Assembly (NCBI RefSeq): GCF_017406825.1
Contig: NZ_JAFQXT010000002.1
Location: 1-38,486, forward strand
Length of the DNA: 38,486 nucleotides
DNA from: Methanobrevibacter sp.
GTDB lineage: Archaea; Methanobacteriota; Methanobacteria; Methanobacteriales; Methanobacteriaceae
Direction of reading: 5' to 3'
Shown here: positions 7,325-16,300 of the stretch, in pieces
How positions within the stretch are numbered: the stretch's first letter is position 1
Layout of the letters: each line of letters opens with the position of its first letter
Notes under the pieces: generated by a model
Seen by the model: the letters and a program-made list of their open reading frames with translations, nothing else
Told to the model about the DNA's origin: nothing
Database searches by the model: none
Made by a program: the position numbers and the translations under genes

Positions 7325-7356
7325 TGGAAATTTTTTTCCATTGATTCTATTTTTTT
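7323..7356 (+). terminator. Hairpin terminator overlapping the tautomerase stop codon
   Basis: An 8-bp perfect stem (AATGGAAA at 7323-7330 with TTTCCATT at 7335-7342, TTTT loop) starts inside the TAA at 7322-7324 and is followed by a 7-T run at 7350-7356. A-runs on the other side make it potentially bidirectional for the convergent DUF1002 gene. Confidence 0.7.
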
Positions 7357-7376
7357 AAAAAAAGAAAAGGGGATTA

Positions 7377-8216
7377 TTAATTGAATAATCCGCTTAAAAA
7401 TCCTTGTGCACCTTCATCAACATTAGTTCCGTTTAGGATATCTGATACTTCGAGCTGATAGTTGTTTATATCTCCTTGAACATTTTGTATTTGTTCAATA
7501 CTGTTTGCAAGGTTTTCTATGTCGCTGTCTGTAATATTAATGTTATTGATGATGGTGTAGTTGTTGATAATGTTCACGATTGTTTGGTGATCTGTCACAT
7601 TGTTTTCCTGCACTTCTTCTTTTACATCGTCAACCAAATCGGATAACTCGTCCGGATCGACATCTGAGTTTTTGACGATTTCGGCTTGAGTGTAAATCTC
7701 ATTGTTTGCCGCTTCTTTTACGGTTTCAGGAATTTCAACGTCTGTGACTACTTCATAGGAATTCATGATTCCTGCAAGGGCGGATTCTCCGGTAGCGGTC
7801 ACTGGGCTGGTTACGTAAACATGTCCTGCTGTAATTCCTGCTGATTTTAAAGCGGATAAGTACATGTCCCCGGTTATTGTTGTGATTTTGGATTTGTCAA
7901 CAGTCACTTCCAGATTATCGTTGTCATTCAAATCAACAAGTGCTGATGAAAATATTTGGTTTGATGAGTAAGTCTTTCCGCTTATTGAGCTTGAAATCTT
8001 ATTTACATCACTTGCGGTGATTATTTTCGAATTGACATTTTTTAAGTCAATGCCTGCATTGTTTACAAAGAAATTATCTACGATGTTTTTGTAGTCTGCA
8101 TTGTGCTGAGTAGTTTCCCCATAGGTTATAACTACTTGTGTGTCGCTTGTGGCGAATCCTATTGGAATGAGCATTCCTATGAGGATTAAAGCCAATATGA
8201 TTATAGTTTTACGCAT
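7377..8216 (-). CDS. Secreted DUF1002-family protein
   Basis: A 279-residue exported protein of unknown function. A signal peptide is clear: MRKT, a hydrophobic core to about residue 20, then an FATSDTQ cleavage region. The segment VVITYGETTQHN and the YLSALKSAGITAGHVYVTSPVTATGESALAG region fit DUF1002, a family shared by Firmicutes and some methanogens. The C-terminal half is Asn/Asp-rich, with INNYTIINNINIT and a coiled-coil-like end. There is no membrane anchor, so it is likely released or wall-associated. GAGGTGA, 4 nt, ATG is a model Shine-Dalgarno. It is divergent from the CobN-like surface gene, so they may share regulation; any joint function is inference. Confidence 0.8.
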   Translation of the reverse strand: MRKTIIILALILIGMLIPIGFATSDTQVVITYGETTQHNADYKNIVDNFFVNNAGIDLKNVNSKIITASDVNKISSSISGKTYSSNQIFSSALVDLNDNDNLEVTVDKSKITTITGDMYLSALKSAGITAGHVYVTSPVTATGESALAGIMNSYEVVTDVEIPETVKEAANNEIYTQAEIVKNSDVDPDELSDLVDDVKEEVQENNVTDHQTIVNIINNYTIINNINITDSDIENLANSIEQIQNVQGDINNYQLEVSDILNGTNVDEGAQGFLSGLFN

Positions 8217-8402
8217 ATTATCACCTCTTTATAATAGCAAACTTTATTTAGTCATTTAAGTATTTAAATGTATCTTTTTTGTGTATATTATATTTTAGTA
8301 ATTATATAATATTAAGTAAGTTTAGTTAATTTTATATGTTCTCAAATCAAATTTAACAATATAGTAAAATTTTTTTTGCTATGTTTCATAATTGGGCATG
8401 AA

Positions 8403-8417
8403 GGAGGTGAAAATACG
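8403..8417 (+). promoter_or_regulatory. Perfect Shine-Dalgarno followed by an ACG codon
   Basis: GGAGGTGA (8403-8410) and 4 nt (AAAT) precede ACG (8415-8417). The divergent DUF1002 gene uses GGTGA-TAAT-ATG, so ACG sits exactly where ATG is expected. ACG is in frame with the signal peptide. A TATA-like TTAATTTTATATG lies about 75 nt upstream. Confidence 0.65.
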
Positions 8418-11400
8418 AAAAGCAGTGAAAATAAATTAGTATTCGCATTAATTCTTTCTATATTGCTTCTATTTTCTGTAAGTGGGGTGTTTGCAGAGAC
8501 AAATGAAACAATGTCTGATGTGGTGAGTGCTCCAAGCGAGTTAGAAGAAGTGACGCAGATTCCAGATGTTCCGGACGTTTTGTCTTCTCAATCAGATGAG
8601 GATGCCCTTGAAGCGGGCAACAATGTAATTAATGTTCACGTTTACGATTCATTTAATGAAACAGGCAAAACATGGAGCGAAGACGGGTTTGCATTAGCGG
8701 GAGCTACCGTTAAATTATATGATTCTTCAAATAACCTAATTAATACTCAAACCACTAATTCAAAAGGTATTGCAAAATTTACCAATGTCGGTTCTTCAAA
8801 ATACAATATAGAACTCACATACTCTACATATAATCCGATTCTCTTGAAGGATATTGATTTGTCAAATAAAGAGGGCGCTACTTTGGATATCAGGGATGTA
8901 ATGTTCATTCCGGACATATTGCTGTTGGTGGATTATTCCTCCCACAACGAAAAGGTCGACGTATTGATGAACATGTCAAAAAGGATTGCATACATAAGCA
9001 CTACAAATTTCGACGAGTCAAGAGCATGGCTGGCCGAATATGCAAATTATATCCATATTGACATGTTTGCTGAAAATTCAGCGTATAACAGGTTTACGGC
9101 TTCATATCTAAAGCAGCTTTTGGCAAATTCGCCGGCAAATATAAATTATATGGTCGCATATACCTTCGGTACTTACACACAGGAAATCTTGAATGCAACC
9201 GGATTGCACATTATCGGCGCCAGTCCGGGCAACAACAGTTATGATACAATAGAGAATACCTACATAGGATCTTATTTCCAGGCGGAGGACATCCAGAATT
9301 CAGATGTTTTATTGAAAAACATGAGGAACTATTTCGATTATGTCTGTCATTTAATCGAGCCTGCAAAATATTCCAATCCTACACTGAGTGAAGACGGTAT
9401 TCCTCTGATGAGCCCTGAATGCGGTTTTTATCATCCCGATTTGGGAATGTACACTCTTGTACCTGAAGCAAACTTGATACATGAATGGATTGCAACCAAT
9501 CCGGGATACACCAAAACATCTGACGGCAGTCTTAATTGGATGAAGGAGGAATATGAATACTGGGTTGAACACACCTTAAATCCGCAGGAACTGTTCAACA
9601 GATTTGAAAACGATTATAAAACCAGATTGAATCCGGATAAAAAACTGATAGCTATCGCTACTTACTATTGTGGTGGAGATGTTGTTGACGCTTTAATTAG
9701 GAGTTATGCTGCCAGTGGCAGACCTGCCTTCAACATATTCAAGACAAGTACCACTCCGTCCATGTCTTCTATATTAAACAGGATAACCGATTCCTCAACA
9801 ATCGGAATCTCAACAGTTACTTCATTATATAGTTGGTCTTTAAGTTATGCAAACGGTTCTGCCGAACCGGATTTATCCGAAATGGACCTGGCTGTACTTA
9901 AAGGTGTTAATGAAATTTCCGAATACAGCTACAACTCAGAATTGGGTCCTCAAATCGAATGGACATATGCAGTAACCTATCCAAGTTTTGAAGGGGTATA
10001 CGGCCCTGTAATCTTATCATACGTCGACGGTGAGGGTAAGACTCATGTTATCCAGTCCGGTGTTGATAAGATGGTTAAGTTGAGTTGCGGATGGGCTGAT
10101 TTGAAAGATCTGAACAATTCAGACAAGACAATCGCAATAGTGTTGTATAATTATCCGCCGGGCAAGGCCGAGATTGGTGCATCCTATTTGAATGTAACCC
10201 AATCAACATATGACTTGATCGTTAAGCTATATGAACTGGGCTATGATACGGGCGGAGACATCAGAAACATCATGACAGCACCTGAACTTGAGGAAATCAT
10301 ATTTAAGATGGGAAACAAGGGTTCATGGGCTTACGGATTGTTAAGGCAATACGTTGAAGACAATTATGATGAACTGGTCAAGCACAATCAGCTGATTTCA
10401 ACCCGTGACTTCCGTAATCTGATAAGGGACATTCCAATGGATCTGATCAAGAACATGACCGATTACTGGGGTTCAGGTCTCGGACCTTCAATGGTATACA
10501 ACGGCACTGATGAACAGTACATGGTCGTTCCGGGAATATGGTTCGGCAAGGTCTTCATCACATTCCAGCCAAGTAGGGGTTGGGAGGAGCTCAAAACCGT
10601 GGAAAATTACCACGACCTGACATTGCCTCCAACACAATACTACGTGTCATTCTACAAATGGCTGGACAAAACCGCAAAGGTCAATGCAATTGTGAATATG
10701 GGAACTCACGGAACACTTGAATGGCTGCCGGGCACAAATCTCGGTGCCGCTGAAGGCGACTGGACATTTGAGTTAACATTAAACCCGACATTATATCCAT
10801 ATATTGTATCAAACCCTGGAGAGGCCATGGTTGCAAGAGACAGGATTGCGGCATTATTGATTACACACATGACTCCTGCAATGGTTACATCAGGTTTATA
10901 CGGCAACTACACAGTATTGAACAATTACATAACATACTATAAGGATCAGATGAACCTTAACGTATCTTCCAATGCAGAGGAATACAAGGCCAAAATCCTT
11001 AAACTGGCTCCTACATTAGGTTTTAGAAACTTCACTGAAGGCAGTGAAACCTTCCAGCAATGGTTGGATGACTTGCATTTGTACCTTGAAGCTATGGAGG
11101 ACGATTTCATCACTTACGGTCTGCACACCATAGGAAAAATCCTGACCGGTGATGAGCTCATCGAAGAGGTAATCACAATTACAACTTCACAGACCAAGGT
11201 CTACAATCATATCATGGAATTCCTATACCCTGAACTGGCAGGAAAAAGCTTCTATGATGATATTCAAGGAAATCTGAATTATATAGTTCAGGCAAGTCTC
11301 ATCAAACAGTTCCTGATTGATTATGTAACAGATCTGGTAAACGGCTCTTCAGCAAGTGACCTTGCAGAAAAATACGGCATTCCGATAGGCTCAGGGTTAT

Positions 11401-13241
11401 ATAACTCAACAGGCTATGCTTCACAGGTGATCGTTAACATTCAAAACAACAATGAATGGAATGCAATACTGACAGCTCTCGAAGGGGGTTATGTCAAATC
11501 AGGTCTGTTTGCAGATCCTTCCTACGGTGATTCAATCCCTACAGGATATGACGGATATGCATCCGACCCGACAAGAATGCCTTCCGAGTCAGCTTATGAA
11601 TCAGCCGTTAAAATCGTTGACCTATTGCTCTCCGAGTATTATGAGAAACACGGCAAATGGCCTGAGTTAACTTCCCTCATCTTATGGGGAACAGAAATTT
11701 CCAGAACAGAAGGAATTGGTGTAGCGGAATTCCTATACTTCCTTGGTTGCAAACCCGTATGGGCTGACAACGGCAAGGTGGTTGGCGTTACAAGGCTTCC
11801 ATTATCTGATTTGACAGTCAAGTTATCTAACGGAAGCGTGGTAAACAGGCCAAGAATTGACGTATTCGCAAGTATCGTTACAAGCAATAAGGATTGGTTG
11901 AACTGGATGCTGACTGCCACAAAACTGGCTGCCTTTGCACCCGGTGAAGATGAAAGCAACAATTACGTAATAAAGCATTACAATGAAAACCCTTCCCTAG
12001 ACAGATTGTTCGGTCTTCCGGGCAATGTCCTTGAGGGAACCGGTATGTCAACTCTCATTCCGAATACTGCGGACTGGGACATCGACACCGTCAATGAATT
12101 TGCAATGGACGTATATCTTTCAAGAGTATCCTACTCATGGACAATCGACGATGACGGCAATCTCGTCATAACAAATCAAAAGGATAACTTCATTTATCTG
12201 CTCAATAAAACTGATTTGATTACTCAGAACTTTGACAGTACATGGAGACTGTTCGATTCAGACGATTACTATGACTGGTTTGGAGGATTGTACAATGCAG
12301 CCAATATATTGAGGGAGCAGTCCGGACAGGAAAGGCCTGACACAGCATTTGTCGATATAAGAAGTAAAAACAATTATGTTTCAAGGACCTATGAAGAGGA
12401 AATCGAGTTTGAAATAAGAACAATGCTATTGAACCCTAAATATTACATGCCGCTCGTTACAGGTGGTGGAACAGGAATGAATTCCTATGCGGCAAGAATT
12501 CAAAACATGTTTGGTGGTTTGACAGTAAGTGACAACAAGCTCGGCAAGGAAATAGGTACCCAATTGGCCAATGAATTATTGGGCATGGATGGCTATGTCA
12601 ACAGCGCTACAACTGCGGCAGGTTATCAGACTTCCCTTGCATGGATGATTTATCTTGCAAATCAGGGAACCTGGCAAGCTGATATGAAAACATATAAGGA
12701 TTTAGTTGACAAGTACATGGATAACGTAAACAAATATGGTGTTGCATGTTGTCACCACACATGTAAAAACCTCGCATTCAATGCAATGCTTATCCAGATG
12801 AGCTCCCTGACTCCTGCCGAAAAGCAGAAGTTCGCAGATATACTGGCTCAAGCAACCAATACCGATCCGCTATATCAGATGGAAGAGAACGAAGCATCCA
12901 GTACAGGTGACGAGGGCGCAGGAAATACAAATGCGCATGAGCTGGTTAATGGAACATCCAATGACGAGTCAAGCAGTCATGACAGCGGCAGAACTGCTGT
13001 CGGTGCAGACGCTTCTGAAAGCGGTGATGCAAAATCCGCCAGTGACGCTTCAGCATCATCAGGTGCTACAGGAGACTCCGGTGCAAAAGCATATGAGTTA
13101 TCCGACAAATCAGCTGCAAAATCAGCAAGCGCAACAGAATCCAGCATGCCGATATTTGTTATCATTGCAATAATTGTCTTGATAGCAATATTCCTTTTAG
13201 GATATTGGAGAAACGACGAAGATGAATATGATGATTATTAA
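8415..13241 (+). CDS. Secreted, membrane-anchored CobN/BchH-like chelatase-family protein
   Basis: A huge surface protein of about 1608 residues counted from ACG 8415. An in-frame TTG at 8376 exists but has no Shine-Dalgarno and gives an unlikely N-terminus. Order: KSSENK plus hydrophobic signal peptide ending near VFA (about 27); a carboxypeptidase-regulatory-like beta domain (about 60-130); a CobN/Mg-chelatase large-subunit domain (about 150-1480) with the family motif MGTHGTLEWLPG near 762 and GVACCHHTCKN near 1444; a Ser/Ala/Gly/Asp linker (about 1490-1570); and a C-terminal transmembrane helix (PIFVIIAIIVLIAIFLLGYW) with acidic tail. CobN normally inserts cobalt in the cytoplasm with ATPase subunits. 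An extracellular copy could not use ATP in the ordinary way, so tetrapyrrole or metal binding is a more cautious guess. Confidence 0.85.
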   Translation, partial: TKSSENKLVFALILSILLLFSVSGVFAETNETMSDVVSAPSELEEVTQIPDVPDVLSSQSDEDALEAGNNVINVHVYDSFNETGKTWSEDGFALAGATVKLYDSSNNLINTQTTNSKGIAKFTNVGSSKYNIELTYSTYNPILLKDIDLSNKEGATLDIRDVMFIPDILLLVDYSSHNEKVDVLMNMSKRIAYISTTNFDESRAWLAEYANYIHIDMFAENSAYNRFTASYLKQLLANSPANINYMVAYTFGTYTQEILNATGLHIIGASPGNNSYDTIENTYIGSYFQAEDIQNSDVLLKNMRNYFDYVCHLIEPAKYSNPTLSEDGIPLMSPECGFYHPDLGMYTLVPEANLIHEWIATNPGYTKTSDGSLNWMKEEYEYWVEHTLNPQELFNRFENDYKTRLNPDKKLIAIATYYCGGDVVDALIRSYAASGRPAFNIFKTSTTPSMSSILNRITDSSTIGISTVTSLYSWSLSYANGSAEPDLSEMDLAVLKGVNEISEYSYNSELGPQIEWTYAVTYPSFEGVYGPVILSYVDGEGKTHVIQSGVDKMVKLSCGWADLKDLNNSDKTIAIVLYNYPPGKAEIGASYLNVTQSTYDLIVKLYELGYDTGGDIRNIMTAPELEEIIFKMGNKGSWAYGLLRQYVEDNYDELVKHNQLISTRDFRNLIRDIPMDLIKNMTDYWGSGLGPSMVYNGTDEQYMVVPGIWFGKVFITFQPSRGWEELKTVENYHDLTLPPTQYYVSFYKWLDKTAKVNAIVNMGTHGTLEWLPGTNLGAAEGDWTFELTLNPTLYPYIVSNPGEAMVARDRIAALLITHMTPAMVTSGLYGNYTVLNNYITYYKDQMNLNVSSNAEEYKAKILKLAPTLGFRNFTEGSETFQQWLDDLHLYLEAMEDDFITYGLHTIGKILTGDELIEEVITITTSQTKVYNHIMEFLYPELAGKSFYDDIQGNLNYIVQASLIKQFLIDYVTDLVNGSSASDLAEKYGIPIGSGLYNSTGYASQVIVNIQNNNEWNAILTALEGGYVKSGLFADPSYGDSIPTGYDGYASDPTRMPSESAYESAVKIVDLLLSEYYEKHGKWPELTSLILWGTEISRTEGIGVAEFLYFLGCKPVWADNGKVVGVTRLPLSDLTVKLSNGSVVNRPRIDVFASIVTSNKDWLNWMLTATKLAAFAPGEDESNNYVIKHYNENPSLDRLFGLPGNVLEGTGMSTLIPNTADWDIDTVNEFAMDVYLSRVSYSWTIDDDGNLVITNQKDNFIYLLNKTDLITQNFDSTWRLFDSDDYYDWFGGLYNAANILREQSGQERPDTAFVDIRSKNNYVSRTYEEEIEFEIRTMLLNPKYYMPLVTGGGTGMNSYAARIQNMFGGLTVSDNKLGKEIGTQLANELLGMDGYVNSATTAAGYQTSLAWMIYLANQGTWQADMKTYKDLVDKYMDNVNKYGVACCHHTCKNLAFNAMLIQMSSLTPAEKQKFADILAQATNTDPLYQMEENEASSTGDEGAGNTNAHELVNGTSNDESSSHDSGRTAVGADASESGDAKSASDASASSGATGDSGAKAYELSDKSAAKSASATESSMPIFVIIAIIVLIAIFLLGYWRNDEDEYDDY

Positions 13242-13268
13242 TTAATCATCAACTTTTTTTTATTTTTT
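13231..13268 (+). terminator. Hairpin terminator overlapping the CobN-like stop codon
   Basis: ATGATTA (13231-13237) pairs with TAATCAT (13243-13249) around a 5-nt loop that contains part of the stop codon. A T-rich tract follows at 13253-13268. Confidence 0.65.
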
Positions 13269-13347
13269 TAAATTTTAGAAATTTTTAAATATACTTTACT
13301 TCCAAACATAATAATATATTAAATCATATTGATGAGGGAGTAATTTC

Positions 13348-16300
13348 ATGATAAAAAAGATTAATTTTATATTGGTTTTATTATTACTTTTAGTGTCTGT
13401 CGGGGCCGTAAGCGCTGCCGATGATTTTAATGACACTATTGCAAGTGATGATGAAGCTGTTTTAGAAGAAAGTGTATCGGAAGAGATTTCCAGTTCCGAT
13501 AGTGATGATATTATAGCTTCTAATTCTCATACCGTCACATATTCAAATTATGCTTCCTACTTTAACTCCAAGGGGGATCTGATTTCATCTGATGTTCAGG
13601 ATGGAGATACAATCATACTTGGAGACAATTTTGTAGACAAGGAGTTTAATTTTAAAAAGCCTTTGAATGTTAAGGGGTTAGAGAATTACAAATTAAGCAA
13701 TTGTATGTTGACATTTAGCGGAGGGGCTTCTGCATGTGTTATATCAGATTTGACAATTATGAACACAAAGCAGGCAACCTACGGAATATTCCTGAATGGG
13801 GTGAGCAATTGTGTTATAAAAAATTGTTTTATCAATAACACCGGATCATCATCCTATGCGGTCTGTATTGCAAATGGCGCCAATTACAATCATGTAGAAA
13901 ATAATAGCTTCAATGCTTATGGAATCACATACGGTCACGGAACCAGGTCAACCCCGCCTTTCCTTGTTAGCGGGGCACACTATAATTATATTGCCAATAA
14001 TTATATTAGTTGCGATGATGCGAATGGAATATACTTATCTAGTTTCGCAGGAGGGCCTCTAAAAGGGGGAAATTCAAATTTCAACATTATCTACAACAAT
14101 ACCATTAAATATAATGTTTTGCCGACTTCCTGGGCTTATGGTATTCAATTGATGGGTTTAAACAACACTGTAGAAAAGAATAGGGTTATCGGCGCATATT
14201 TAGGTATTTGCGGTGGACAAAACAGTACCATTGTTGATAATACCATTATTAACATAAGCGGTGCCGATTTCAATCATCCTGACATTCCTGTCGGCGGGGA
14301 TGGTGCAATCGTATGTGCAGCAAATTCCATTATCAGAAATAATAGGATAATAAATGCTTATGTATTGTCCACAGGTGGCGGAATTGTGGCTTCAGACAAT
14401 TCCATTGTGGAGGATAATTATGTTCAGGTAAGCAATGGAAATGGTGTTGGAATTAAACCGCAAGGGTCAAATATCATCATAAGGAACAATACAATCTTCA
14501 CAACTGCTGGCGCAGGTGTTTTGAATTACAAAACTCAATTCTTCAATTTATTTGTTTTGAATAACAATATCACTTCCCAATCTGGTGTTGGCGTTTTAAT
14601 CCAAAGGTTAAGCGCTAAAAAAATGCCGGGTAACATTACCGTAACCGGAAACACTATTAATACCACTAATGCTTTTGCAATTGATATTTCAGAAGCAGAT
14701 GCTTCAATGTATTATTCCATTAAAGGAAATACCATTATAGGCACTTCAGGAATAAAAGATCCGAAAGGGGAATATGACCCTTCAAAATATCATTATGAAT
14801 TTAATGGAAAAACCCATCAGATTACTCCAGACAACTTTGGAGATTATATTGACGCTAATGGAGGATTAACTTCAAATATTACCGATGGGGACATTTTATA
14901 CTTCTCCGGCGAATTTTCAAATAATTACATTTATTTGAATAAGGCTGTTAAAGTCACCGGAGCAAACCCAATATTCAGAAATACAACATTCAGAGTATCT
15001 TCCGATGGTGTTTGGATTGAAAAATTGACTATTCTAAACGATCGCTGTGAAAGAGTAAACGCATGGGGAGTTCTCATTTATCAGGTAACCGCTTCAACAG
15101 TTGTCAATTGTACAATCAGCGTTTACGATCCGAATGCGGCATATACAATTTATGCTTTGGAATCAAGTCAGGTAGATATAATCAACAACACTCTCTCATC
15201 TGAAGGAAACTATCTGACCTATACAATCCTAGCGAATAGCATAGTGGATTCTAATATTATTAACAACACCATTTTTACAAATGGTACCGGACAGCTTTAC
15301 ACATTCGAACCTGAACACTGCATTGATGGAGATGAGGTTTGCCCAGAGGGCAATACTGTGTGTCCTGAAGGTAATAGTGTTTGTCCTGAGGGCAATGAGG
15401 TATGTCCAGAGGGTAGTTCTGTGTGTCCTGAAGGAAGTAGTGTTTGTCCTGAAGGCAATGAGGTATGCCCAGAAGGAAGTAGCGTTTGCCTGGAGGGCAA
15501 TTCAGTTGCAGGAAGTCACACATTGCGTGAAGTTTACAGGACCTATGGTATATTGATGGTCTATTCCTCAGACAATGTCGTTTCAGGAAATAAAGTTCGC
15601 GTAACATCCAAATTAAACCAAACTTACTCAACATACAATTCCACCAACTCAATAGTGGGTATCGATTTGTATTATAACAGTCACAATAATGTATTCTCCA
15701 ATAATGAAGTCCATGTTTGGGGAAATGACAATTACATTTATGGAATGGGTGTTTTAGGATATTACACTACAATGATTGCTCCTCAAGGTCAAGGAGCTGA
15801 AAACAATAAGTTCATTGATAATAACATTTTGCTTGAAGGCACTTACTTCGTTACAGGAATAATTGTAGGTTCCTCATCCGAAAACACAACTCTCAGTGGT
15901 AATGTCATCAACGCTCAATCCAATAATGTCTCATATGGTATTACACTGGAAATGTCTAAAAGTTCCAATATTGAAAATAATGACATCACATTAAGTTCAG
16001 AAATCGTTTACGGCATGGAAATTTTCGGTACTGAATCATTTAATTCCGATTATAATGTAATCGTAAATAATGACCTTGAAATCACAGCCAAACAGTCATA
16101 TGGAATTGTGATGTCCATAAGCAATTATAATCAAATCAATTCAAACAAAATATTGATTGTCATAACCGATGAAGACTTTGAATTAAAGAATATCTCCACC
16201 AAAAACTATGATGTGATCGTTGGAGGAGATGCAGGATTGTACCTCAGGTCTTATTCCACAAACAATTATATTGACGACAACAATATCACTATTACAATAG

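Noticed and set aside
8376..8414. TTG at 8376 as the start of the CobN-like gene
   Set aside because: There is no Shine-Dalgarno or properly spaced TATA box for it. It adds an atypical stretch before a normal signal peptide, and the perfect GGAGGTGA would lie inside the coding region.
12907..13173. Overlapping ORF in the CobN-like C-terminal linker
   Set aside because: It is a frame shadow of the low-complexity Ser/Ala/Asp-rich linker, without start signals.
15337..15504. Short tandem repeats that might be a CRISPR array
   Set aside because: The units are directly adjacent without spacers and encode a regular peptide inside a large ORF.
15275..15652. Long open frames on both strands across the heptad repeat
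   Set aside because: They are shadows caused by the 21-bp repeat being open in several frames. They lack start signals and recognisable protein features.
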